Virus record (IMG/VR): IMGVR_UViG_3300007354_000004
Coordinates: 1 to 64,000 of that record
Direction: 5' to 3' (one strand)
Length of the DNA: 64,000 bases
Source: a virus
Positions within the stretch are counted from its first letter, which is position 1, and the number at the start of each line of letters is the position of its first letter. The position numbers and the translations under genes are program-made. Positions 57,961 to 64,000 of this stretch are shown one piece after another. The notes below the pieces were generated by a model. It saw nothing but the letters and a program-made list of their open reading frames with translations, was not told the DNA's origin and made no database searches.

Positions 57961-57989
57961 TTGACATTCCACCTGTTCGGATGTATGCT
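57961..57989 (+). promoter_or_regulatory. Promoter
   Basis: -35 TTGACA (57961-57966), 17-bp spacer, -10 TATGCT (57984-57989). Confidence 0.68.
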
Positions 57990-58007
57990 TGTCTATGGAG
58001 AAATCAC

Positions 58008-58325
58008 GTGGCACATCTCGTTATGGATTTAATTGATATATTTTGTGATAAATATCCCGAAGCATCTTGGGGCCCTGCTCATGTTGTATTGGACGATTAT
58101 AATTTAGACGACGACACTATTGTGCGAAGTCAAAAGTTATTGAAAGAGGCGATCATTACCCGTCTTGGATACACTGTAGAAAATCCGGATCCGACATCTG
58201 TGGCTTTAGAGTTTTACTCTGTAAAAGAAAACGGTTTATATCGGCACGGATTGTTAGAGTTAGCCGCAACACACGAGTTCTTAGATTTTTTGCTGACTAT
58301 TCCAGAAGAAGATCGAGATTTTTGA
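58008..58325 (+). CDS. Hypothetical protein
   Basis: 105 residues from GTG 58008 (leader GGAGAAATCAC). The open frame upstream lies over the promoter. Acidic and helical (VMDLIDIFCDKYPEASWGPA). Unknown. Confidence 0.6.
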   Translation: MAHLVMDLIDIFCDKYPEASWGPAHVVLDDYNLDDDTIVRSQKLLKEAIITRLGYTVENPDPTSVALEFYSVKENGLYRHGLLELAATHEFLDFLLTIPEEDRDF

Positions 58326-58337
58326 GGGTTAGAATCA

Positions 58338-58607
58338 ATGTCAGAGCAAAGAAAGAGATGGGATAAGGCTGTCAAGGCTAAACAGGAACGCGAGGACGAA
58401 AAAGTTATGGCAGTATCTTATCCATACGAGTTTTCGTTTACTGTATTTCAGCAGGTAAATGATTACGGACAAGTATATTATACTGCTGTTCCGTCCGATA
58501 ATGTTACTCGTGACGGACAACACGCACTACCAGAACCCTTTGGGCATGGACTAACACCCTATGAGGCGCTAATTGCGTTGCTTGCCAAGTTACATAAGGG
58601 AGACTGA
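58338..58607 (+). CDS. Hypothetical protein
   Basis: 89 residues (MSEQRKRWDKAVKAKQERED...). Charged N-terminal helix, then a small alpha/beta part (AVPSDNVTRDGQHALPEPFG). Ends on TGA two bases before the next ATG. Unknown. Confidence 0.6.
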   Translation: MSEQRKRWDKAVKAKQEREDEKVMAVSYPYEFSFTVFQQVNDYGQVYYTAVPSDNVTRDGQHALPEPFGHGLTPYEALIALLAKLHKGD

Positions 58608-58608
58608 C

Positions 58609-58980
58609 ATGAATCTGACGATGGAACAAGTTCGAGAGATGGACAACACTGCGTTACGTTTGTTAGTGGCGCAGTTGTTGGGTTGGACTGATATTTACGA
58701 ACAGTTTGGTGAATGGGAAGACGAGCCTATGTTTGACTATCAAGGAGTACCGCCTGGGTGGACCAGCCGTACTGTGTTACCAGAATGGCCCGAATGTTTG
58801 GATGATGCAGTAGAGTTATTCAACGGTGAACAGGTTCATGCTTTTACTTTGTCAGGCTTATGTGATTTTGGGTGGTCGGCGGTAATTTGTGACCACAAAG
58901 ACAGGGCGTATATCGAGCATGATCGTATGCCTGCTCGTGCTATCGTGTTAGCCTGGATCGCGTGGAGATTAAATCAATGA
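58609..58980 (+). CDS. Phage ABA sandwich domain protein, copy 1
   Basis: 123 residues from ATG 58609 (GGGAGA). MEQVREMDNTALRLLVAQLL GW, PGWTSRTVLPEWPECLDDAV and ARAIVLAWIAWRLNQ follow the phage ABA-sandwich pattern (LVA..LGW ... P.(W/F)..D...A..L). Paralogue at 61491. The family is widespread in phages and its function is unknown. Confidence 0.65.
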   Translation: MNLTMEQVREMDNTALRLLVAQLLGWTDIYEQFGEWEDEPMFDYQGVPPGWTSRTVLPEWPECLDDAVELFNGEQVHAFTLSGLCDFGWSAVICDHKDRAYIEHDRMPARAIVLAWIAWRLNQ

Positions 58981-59174
58981 TCATACTTGAATTTTTGGTG
59001 GTGTGGTTTTTGCTCACTTTAACCGTTATGGTAATTGTTGCATGGGTAGGGCTTCTGCTTTCTATTATACTTCATGAGTGGATATATGTGCCGCTGGACG
59101 AGCTACCTTCTCTTGTGCTGTTTGGTCTGGTTGCGGTACTTCCGATAGCCATTTTAATTACTTTAAGGGGGTAA
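58977..59174 (+). CDS. Small membrane protein
   Basis: 65 residues from ATG 58977, ATGA overlap. Two hydrophobic helices (LEFLVVWFLLTLTVMVIVAW, LVLFGLVAVLPIAILI). Unknown. Confidence 0.6.
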   Translation: MIILEFLVVWFLLTLTVMVIVAWVGLLLSIILHEWIYVPLDELPSLVLFGLVAVLPIAILITLRG

Positions 59175-59178
59175 AAAT

Positions 59179-59568
59179 ATGAATGATATATACAATCTAA
59201 TAAAGTGTTGGTTAGGTCTACACGATTGGCATATTAGGCATGAGACAGACTATGAGTACAAAAGTGGGTGGTTGATTGGTTTTACTAAATACGTGAAAAA
59301 GGAGTGTTTATGTTGTGGTAAAATTAAACGCGAAGACGAAGAGAAATACTGTACATTTATTAATTTTGGAAAGAAGTTTGATCCGAATATTACACCTGCA
59401 GAAATTAACAGTCGGACGGGAGTTTTTACGTGGAGAAATTGGTTTTGGAGAAGGGAACTAGCAGAGCGCGGATATATACTAAATAAAAATGATGAAATGT
59501 GGTTTCCAACTTATATGTTGGAAATATTAAAAGACGAAGCGGCATATATAGAGGACGAACTGTCATGA
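59179..59568 (+). CDS. Hypothetical Cys/Trp-rich protein
   Basis: 129 residues (MNDIYNLIKCWLGLHDWHIR...), with C-L-C-C-G (KECLCCGKIKR) as a possible metal site and an aromatic middle (TWRNWFWRRELAERGY). Unknown. Confidence 0.58.
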   Translation: MNDIYNLIKCWLGLHDWHIRHETDYEYKSGWLIGFTKYVKKECLCCGKIKREDEEKYCTFINFGKKFDPNITPAEINSRTGVFTWRNWFWRRELAERGYILNKNDEMWFPTYMLEILKDEAAYIEDELS

Positions 59569-59789
59569 GTAAGTTTTTCGGGTATTTTATGAGTAGTTTG
59601 TTTGAAATTACGCTCGGTTTTCTGATTTTAGCGGCGATTATCTTGCTTCTCGGTCTGTGTATGTTCTGGCCTATGCTCGTATGGGATCTGGACGATATCT
59701 GGCTTATACCTGCTGGGATTGTTAACAGTATTATTGGTGTGTCTTTGCTGTTTGCCTATATGGAAACGAAAGCTGACGAAGGGGGTTAA
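59565..59789 (+). CDS. Small membrane protein
   Basis: 74 residues from ATG 59565 (ATGA). Two hydrophobic helices (EITLGFLILAAIILLLGLCM, LIPAGIVNSIIGVSLLFA). Unknown. Confidence 0.6.
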   Translation: MSKFFGYFMSSLFEITLGFLILAAIILLLGLCMFWPMLVWDLDDIWLIPAGIVNSIIGVSLLFAYMETKADEGG

Positions 59790-59790
59790 A

Positions 59791-60066
59791 GTGTATCTTT
59801 ACCACTCTCACGATTCGTATGTAAGACTGCCGTATGATGTAGATCGCTTTATGCAGCATTTAGGATTTACTGATGCGCAAAAGCGGGATTTTCAGTGGTG
59901 GCTAACTAACCTGAGTACATTTGAGATTTTACGTGACGCAGAAGATTGGCTGAGTAAAAGAGTCAAGTATTTCGTTCGTTTTTGTATGGTAGAGGATCAT
60001 TTGGAGATTATTTTCTATCGCAAGACTTTGATCACTCGGTTTGCTGTTTTGTTGGGGATGATGTAA
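59791..60066 (+). CDS. Hypothetical protein
   Basis: 91 residues from GTG 59791 (GGGGG upstream): VYLYHSHDSYVRLPYDVDRF ... LRDAEDWLSKRVKYFVRF. The upstream frame is only the shadow of the preceding gene. Unknown. Confidence 0.55.
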   Translation: MYLYHSHDSYVRLPYDVDRFMQHLGFTDAQKRDFQWWLTNLSTFEILRDAEDWLSKRVKYFVRFCMVEDHLEIIFYRKTLITRFAVLLGMM

Positions 60067-60263
60067 TGGATAGCTTCGATTATTATAGTCAAGACGGGCA
60101 GTATTGGGAAGATCGTCTGCAGCGCTGGTGTCCTAAGTGTAAGACGCTTATGGTGCGGTTTGATCGCCCTGCCCTGGATGCTGAGACAGGTGAACATCTA
60201 GGCAATTACCGAATATACAAATGCGAAAAGTGTGGATACGAAACTAATCCGAATAAGGAGTAA
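60066..60263 (+). CDS. Small zinc-ribbon protein
   Basis: 65 residues from ATG 60066 (TAATG overlap). RWCPKCKTLMVRFDRPALDA ... YRIYKCEKCGYETN is a classic zinc ribbon. Probably nucleic-acid or protein binding. Confidence 0.65.
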   Translation: MDSFDYYSQDGQYWEDRLQRWCPKCKTLMVRFDRPALDAETGEHLGNYRIYKCEKCGYETNPNKE

Positions 60264-60268
60264 CGATA

Positions 60269-60502
60269 ATGATTATCAATAATAAAGTTTATGTTTTGTT
60301 TAGGGAGGATATTCTAAGTGATCCAACTCCTTTGGATTATGTTGTAGGGGTGTTTTCAACGTTAGAAAAAGCCCAACAAGAAGCAGCCTCCGATCTAGTG
60401 TGGACACATATCCCTGTAACGGGCTACTATTTCACTTGGGAAGGAACTTATGTTTTGTGGGTAATTGAGAGTTATACGCTAGATACTCTAAGGATAAAGT
60501 GA
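60269..60502 (+). CDS. Hypothetical protein
   Basis: 77 residues. KVYVLFREDILSDPTPLDYV VGVFSTLEKAQQEAASDL is a pattern of small phage proteins with a strand-helix-strand fold. Unknown. Confidence 0.58.
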   Translation: MIINNKVYVLFREDILSDPTPLDYVVGVFSTLEKAQQEAASDLVWTHIPVTGYYFTWEGTYVLWVIESYTLDTLRIK

Positions 60503-60720
60503 TGGCGCCCCCTAAACTGTATTGCGTAATTTGCGGAAAAGAAGCCACTGGAACAGCAGCACAGATTCTGGTGTGTGACGAACATCGGCGCATGTATGAC
60601 GAAGAAGGTCGAAAGTACCTGCCGATGCATCAGCGCACGTTTTATCTTCAGTTGTTGGAAGCCGAAGAACAGGTGGAAAGTCTAAAAGAGAGTTCCGAGT
60701 GTATGTCGGAGGAAGACTAA
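60502..60720 (+). CDS. Small Cys-containing helical protein
   Basis: 72 residues from ATG 60502 (overlaps previous stop). CVICGKEATG and CDEHRRMY may form a zinc site; the rest is helical. Unknown. Confidence 0.58.
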   Translation: MAPPKLYCVICGKEATGTAAQILVCDEHRRMYDEEGRKYLPMHQRTFYLQLLEAEEQVESLKESSECMSEED

Positions 60721-60983
60721 TGTCTTATCCCGATCTTGTTCGCAGACTGTGTAAACTTTACAAACGAGAGCGCGAGATAACGGGGATCGAGTATCCCAGA
60801 TTGGAAGGCTATCTGGCAGACATTATTGATCCAACCGCCCTACCTTACCTGCAGGGCGAGTATATGATCAATTTTAAAGATGATCATGTTTGTCATCTGC
60901 TACGGGTGTATTATGACGGTCCTACTTTTGAGATTGAAGGTACGCCTGGCATTGAAAATTTTATGTCATCTTTTGTGGAGTAA
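60720..60983 (+). CDS. Hypothetical protein
   Basis: 87 residues from ATG 60720 (TAATG). Helical first half (YPDLVRRLCKLYKREREITG), then strands. Unknown. Confidence 0.58.
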   Translation: MSYPDLVRRLCKLYKREREITGIEYPRLEGYLADIIDPTALPYLQGEYMINFKDDHVCHLLRVYYDGPTFEIEGTPGIENFMSSFVE

Positions 60984-60987
60984 AACA

Positions 60988-61140
60988 ATGAAATTTTCAT
61001 TGATGGCTTCCGTAGTTTTTCTAACTCTTGCTGGTATCTCTCTTATTGGTGGAGATATAGATAATGCTCGTTTTTGTACTACTATAATGATGCTTTGGTA
61101 TATTGTCTTTCGTTTTGATGTTTTGGATGAGAAAGGCTAG
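60988..61140 (+). CDS. Small membrane protein
   Basis: 50 residues from ATG 60988: MKFSLMASVVFLTLAGISLI, then FCTTIMMLWYIVFRFDVLDE. Two hydrophobic stretches. Last gene before a terminator. Confidence 0.55.
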   Translation: MKFSLMASVVFLTLAGISLIGGDIDNARFCTTIMMLWYIVFRFDVLDEKG

Positions 61141-61160
61141 TGTTATACTAAAAATAGTAC

Positions 61161-61214
61161 ACCCGCCAAGCTGAGGTCTTCGGACACGCTCAAATGTGGC
61201 GGGTTTTGCTTTTA
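61161..61214 (+). terminator. Rho-independent terminator
   Basis: ACCCGCCA (61161-61168) pairs with TGGCGGGT (61197-61204), followed by TTTGCTTTT. The 28-nt loop holds a further small stem. Ends the operon 57961-61140. Confidence 0.75.
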
Positions 61215-61218
61215 TGTC

Positions 61219-61247
61219 TTGACATCTCGCGCATTTAGGTGTAGACT
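61219..61247 (+). promoter_or_regulatory. Promoter of the small-ORF / tRNA-Arg / methylase unit
   Basis: -35 TTGACA (61219-61224), 17-bp spacer, -10 TAGACT (61242-61247), directly after the terminator. Confidence 0.68.
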
Positions 61248-61265
61248 ACTCTTAAAGGATGAGAG

Positions 61266-61424
61266 ATGAAACCAGATAATTCACCCGAACCCCCAGGCTA
61301 TACGTTGTTATATGATAACCAATCGATCAATGTCTCGTGTGTGGTCTGGTCCATAATTTGTATTTTATATCTGCTCGGTATGTTGACTTGTGTAATTGTA
61401 TCAGATAGCGGGCTTGTAGCTTAG
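61266..61424 (+). CDS. Small membrane protein overlapping tRNA-Arg
   Basis: 52 residues (MKPDNSPEPPGYTLLYDNQS...). SD AAGGATGAGAG; one hydrophobic helix (CVVWSIICILYLLGMLTCVI). The last five codons, including TAG, lie inside the tRNA gene. Confidence 0.55.
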   Translation: MKPDNSPEPPGYTLLYDNQSINVSCVVWSIICILYLLGMLTCVIVSDSGLVA

Positions 61425-61482
61425 TGGAGAAAGCGCGTGTCTTCTAAACACGATATCGCAGGTTCGAGTCCTGCCAAGCCTA
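61410..61482 (+). tRNA. tRNA-Arg (anticodon UCU)
   Basis: 73-nt cloverleaf. Acceptor GGGCTTG/CAAGCCT (first pair G-T), D-stem GCTT/AAGC, anticodon stem CGTGT/ACACG with loop CTTCTAA (anticodon TCT, reads AGA). Variable loop ATATC, T-arm GCAGG TTCGAGT CCTGC, discriminator A. CCA not encoded in full. Confidence 0.93.
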
Positions 61483-61490
61483 CCTACGAC

Positions 61491-61877
61491 ATGGATCAGA
61501 TTCGTGAATACGACGATTTAACACTGAATCTGTTGGTGGCTCATCTGTTAGGCTGGACGAATTTATATATGCAGGTATCATTTGGTGATGAGTGGTCTAT
61601 TCACGGTACTACGCCCGGTGGTTTAGAGCAGTCTGTGCCTAATTTTACAGAAGATCTTTCATTGACACTTGATTTATTGAAGGATAACTTTTGGCAGTTA
61701 TATTACCAAAGTGATAGATTTATGGGTCTGGTGACATCTGATATATCAGATTTAGAGTTTCATATGGAGTATGCAGATTCACCGCCTAGATCTTTAGTTT
61801 TGTCGTGGGTATCTTGGAAAATTTCGGAGATTCAGCGTTTAAATCCTATCAAGCCCTTAAGGAGACTGTATGGATAA
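61491..61877 (+). CDS. Phage ABA sandwich domain protein, copy 2
   Basis: 128 residues from ATG 61491, only 8 nt after the tRNA 3' end and without an SD; an in-frame GTG lies inside the tRNA and is unlikely. MDQIREYDDLTLNLLVAHLL GW and VPNFTEDLSLTLDLL parallel the gene at 58609. RNase P/Z processing of the tRNA would leave this mRNA almost leaderless. Confidence 0.62.
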   Translation: MDQIREYDDLTLNLLVAHLLGWTNLYMQVSFGDEWSIHGTTPGGLEQSVPNFTEDLSLTLDLLKDNFWQLYYQSDRFMGLVTSDISDLEFHMEYADSPPRSLVLSWVSWKISEIQRLNPIKPLRRLYG

Positions 61878-62985
61878 GTATCTCAATCAGGTTGTCTGTA
61901 AAAGTGCTATAGATTTGCTCAAAGATTTGCCCGATCAGTCTGTACATTGTATTATAACTTCCCCGCCTTATTACGGATTGCGCTCGTATTTAGACGAGAA
62001 TGATCCAAGTAAACCTGAAGAGGTTGGTGCCGAACAAACTCCCGAACAGTATGTTGAGAGATTAGTTGAAGTATTTCGTGAAGCAGGACGTGTATTACGA
62101 AATGACGGAACTCTGTGGTTGAATTTGGGAGATAGTTATGCGGGGGGCGGTAAGGCATCAGGCAGAACTTGGGAAAACGGCACAGTTCCAAATATGAGTC
62201 GTAAACAAGCCAGCAATAAAGGCTCTTTAATTAAAGGTCAGCCAGTACCAGACGGGTATAAATCTAAAGACCTGTTGGGTATTCCCTTTCGAGTAGCATT
62301 TGCTTTGCAGTCTGACGGGTGGTATTGGCGTTCGGTTATGCCGTGGATTAAACCTAATGCTATGCCAGAGAGTATAAAAGATCGTCCTACTTCTTCGCTG
62401 GAATATGTTTTTCTATTTTCTAAATCAAAGAAATATTATTATGACTATGAAAATATTTTACGTCCTTATGCTGAGAGCAGTCTAAAAAGAATTAATCATT
62501 CAGGTTTTGATCTACAAACTGGGGGAGAGAAGGATTACGGATCAGATTCTTCGCGTTCTGCTAGAAAAACACTTGAGAATTTTAAGAAGAATATAGATAA
62601 AAATAAAGGTAGACGATACCGTAATACAGATGCCTATTACGATTCATTAGATATAATGATTGAAGATACAGAAAATCAATTAAATTACTTAAAAGAAGTT
62701 CGAGAAAATAGGGGAACTTTGGTTGATAATCAGATTTTGGCGTTTGATATACACGTAGGACAGTCAAGTTTAGCACACTTTGCATCTTTTCCCCCAAAAC
62801 TAATCAAACCGATGATTATAGCTGGTTGTTCGATTGGTGGTGTTGTTTTGGATTTCTTTTGTGGAACGGGTACTACAGGTTTAGTAGCAGTGCAGAGTGG
62901 TCGGCAGTTTATCTGTGGAGATCTGAATCCTGAGTATGTAGAGATGGCTCAAAAGAGAATTCTAGACGGGAGCGGAGGGAGTTAA
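61870..62985 (+). CDS. DNA methyltransferase (beta class) with central insert
   Basis: 371 residues. Motif IV CIITSPPYYGLRSYLDEND, motif I VVLDFFCGTGTTGLVAVQSG at the C-terminus. GRVLRNDGTLWLNLGDSYAG and SLEYVFLFSKSKKYYYDYEN are family marks. A charged, low-complexity insert (~205-290, lysine- and asparagine-rich) probably holds the target-recognition part. Overlaps the previous gene by 8 bp. Confidence 0.88.
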   Translation: MDKYLNQVVCKSAIDLLKDLPDQSVHCIITSPPYYGLRSYLDENDPSKPEEVGAEQTPEQYVERLVEVFREAGRVLRNDGTLWLNLGDSYAGGGKASGRTWENGTVPNMSRKQASNKGSLIKGQPVPDGYKSKDLLGIPFRVAFALQSDGWYWRSVMPWIKPNAMPESIKDRPTSSLEYVFLFSKSKKYYYDYENILRPYAESSLKRINHSGFDLQTGGEKDYGSDSSRSARKTLENFKKNIDKNKGRRYRNTDAYYDSLDIMIEDTENQLNYLKEVRENRGTLVDNQILAFDIHVGQSSLAHFASFPPKLIKPMIIAGCSIGGVVLDFFCGTGTTGLVAVQSGRQFICGDLNPEYVEMAQKRILDGSGGS

Positions 62986-62986
62986 A

Positions 62987-63250
62987 ATGGTAAACTACAA
63001 AGATATTCAAGTGGAAAACTCGCATTATATCAGCTTGTCCGCGTGGATGGGGCCGATCAAAGACATTCACGGTTATATTTCAGAAGAGTTTGGCGATCCG
63101 GTGTTCAAGTTGCGTAAAATTATCTTTGAAGATGGCACTCAGATAGATGTCGAAGGCGAGCACGACTGTCCTTATCTGTGTGGCGAGACAGAGTTGTACA
63201 ATGACGAAATAATGTGCAGTCTATTGGAGCAAGAAAATGAAGATCAGTAA
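62987..63250 (+). CDS. Hypothetical protein upstream of radical SAM gene
   Basis: 87 residues. HYISLSAWMGPIKDIHGYIS ... IFEDGTQIDVEGEHDCPYLC is a compact beta domain with two close Cys. Ends 13 bp inside the radical SAM gene, so both may be co-translated. Confidence 0.62.
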   Translation: MVNYKDIQVENSHYISLSAWMGPIKDIHGYISEEFGDPVFKLRKIIFEDGTQIDVEGEHDCPYLCGETELYNDEIMCSLLEQENEDQ

Positions 63251-64000
63251 CGTTCGGTTGGGGTTTGCAACTAATTCTTCAAGTTCACATAGTATTGTAG
63301 TTTTACCAAAAGGCGTGTCTGCTCCGTCTGGCTTTGATGTGGTTGAGGGAGAATATGGTTGGGAGAATTTCGTTCTCAAAAATCAGCAGGATAAGTTGTC
63401 TTATCTGGCGGCAGCAGTTGGGTCTTCTTTGTTAGAGTTTTACGGGGAAGATCTGACTGAAATTATTATGCGCGAGTGGTTTCGCGGGATTCCCTGGTCG
63501 AAGGGGTGGTATATCGATCATCAATCAGAAATTGAGATTCCTCATGATCCGATTACCAAACAGGTGAGTCAGCTATTCGTTCAAGACTTCTCTCGATTTA
63601 TGCGTCGGAAAGATGTGGTTGTTCTAGGGGGTAACGATAATAGCGATAGGCGCGATTTTGAAGAATATTATCAATACGAAGTAGATTTGCCTAGAGGCTG
63701 GAATCTCAAGTGGTACGCACAAAAGTCGGGTGACTGGTGGACGATGTTTTGTGTTGAAACTGGCGCGAAGATGCGTTTTTCCTTTGAAGAAAACCCGCAA
63801 GATCTGTGGCGATCTGTTTATCCTGAGTTGATTGATTTTAAGATTACGGATTATTGTCCGTTTGACTGTCCGTTTTGCTATCAAGACAGCAGTCGGCAGG
63901 GTATTCATGCGTCTCTTGCAGATATTGAATCTTATCTGGAGATGATGAGTAACAGCGGCGTTTTTGAAATTGCGTTTGGCGGTGGCGAGCCTACGTTGCA
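63237..64000 (+). CDS. Radical SAM protein, N-terminal part (runs off window)
   Basis: 254 codons visible, start ATG 63237 with GGAG 7 bp upstream. The N-terminus RLGFATNSSSSHSIVVLPKG leads a ~195-residue domain I do not recognise. The radical SAM core starts with the [4Fe-4S] ligands CPFDCPFCYQ (Cys207, 211, 214) and continues to FEIAFGGGEPTL, the GGEP SAM-binding motif. The enzyme would cleave SAM to a 5'-deoxyadenosyl radical; the substrate is unknown. Radical SAM genes of this kind are uncommon in phages. Confidence 0.85.
   Translation, partial: MKISNVRLGFATNSSSSHSIVVLPKGVSAPSGFDVVEGEYGWENFVLKNQQDKLSYLAAAVGSSLLEFYGEDLTEIIMREWFRGIPWSKGWYIDHQSEIEIPHDPITKQVSQLFVQDFSRFMRRKDVVVLGGNDNSDRRDFEEYYQYEVDLPRGWNLKWYAQKSGDWWTMFCVETGAKMRFSFEENPQDLWRSVYPELIDFKITDYCPFDCPFCYQDSSRQGIHASLADIESYLEMMSNSGVFEIAFGGGEPTL

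Overview
The window is part of a large tailed-phage genome (siphovirus-like), possibly temperate. Evidence is a complete tail module (tail tube, chaperones with a frameshift, tape measure, distal tail and Gp37-like proteins), a phage replication set (family-A DNA polymerase, DnaB-type helicase, DnaG-type primase, DnaQ exonuclease), a tyrosine recombinase, phage tRNAs and dozens of very small overlapping genes. Capsid, portal and terminase genes lie outside the window. The host cannot be read directly. The Thr/Pro-rich linker plus SH3-like module of the secreted glycosidase at 1600-3108 resembles Chloroflexota (Anaerolineae) extracellular proteins, so a Chloroflexota host is my best guess, as inference only.

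Layout. 1-3108 (+): end of a repeat-bearing tail-fibre-like gene, a chitin-binding-domain protein, an unknown and a secreted glycoside hydrolase. 3078-3547 (-): two small genes with a divergent promoter pair. 3660-12264 (+): a tightly coupled sugar/glycan cluster (4,6-dehydratase, methyltransferase, PIG-L deacetylase, formyltransferase, RmlD-like reductase, several glycosyltransferases), interrupted by an HNH endonuclease gene and ending in a GT4-GT2-GT2-HhH fusion. 12257-24939 (+): membrane and neck/tail structural genes; two tail proteins carry Asp-box beta-propellers. 24936-42462 (-): nucleases, small genes, integrase, DNA methylase, DNA polymerase, helicase, primase, exonuclease, RNase H, and near 39.3-40.0 kb a large structured non-coding RNA directly behind two tRNA genes. 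42491-43944: divergent control region and a three-gene (+) membrane operon. 43923-53621 (-): about 25 small genes, including a Fic protein, read from consensus promoters that share a conserved downstream element. 53.6-54.3 kb: palindrome-rich divergent intergenic region. 54285-64000 (+): three more DNA methyltransferases, a pyrimidine-dimer-glycosylase-like protein, many small genes, tRNA-Arg and the first 254 codons of a radical SAM protein.

How it fits together. The replication genes form one leftward overlapping operon. Four solitary DNA methyltransferases without a visible restriction partner suggest modification of the phage's own DNA. The sugar cluster lies on the same strand as and immediately before the tail module, which suggests modification of virions or of the host surface; the HhH tail on the last glycosyltransferase leaves DNA glycosylation as an alternative. 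The most unusual object is the roughly 520-nt RNA at 39300-39817 (- strand). It has many long-range helices and carries a 38-nt stretch that reads like the helix-43 arm of the 23S rRNA GTPase-associated centre. No database search was possible; family calls rest on motifs read by eye.
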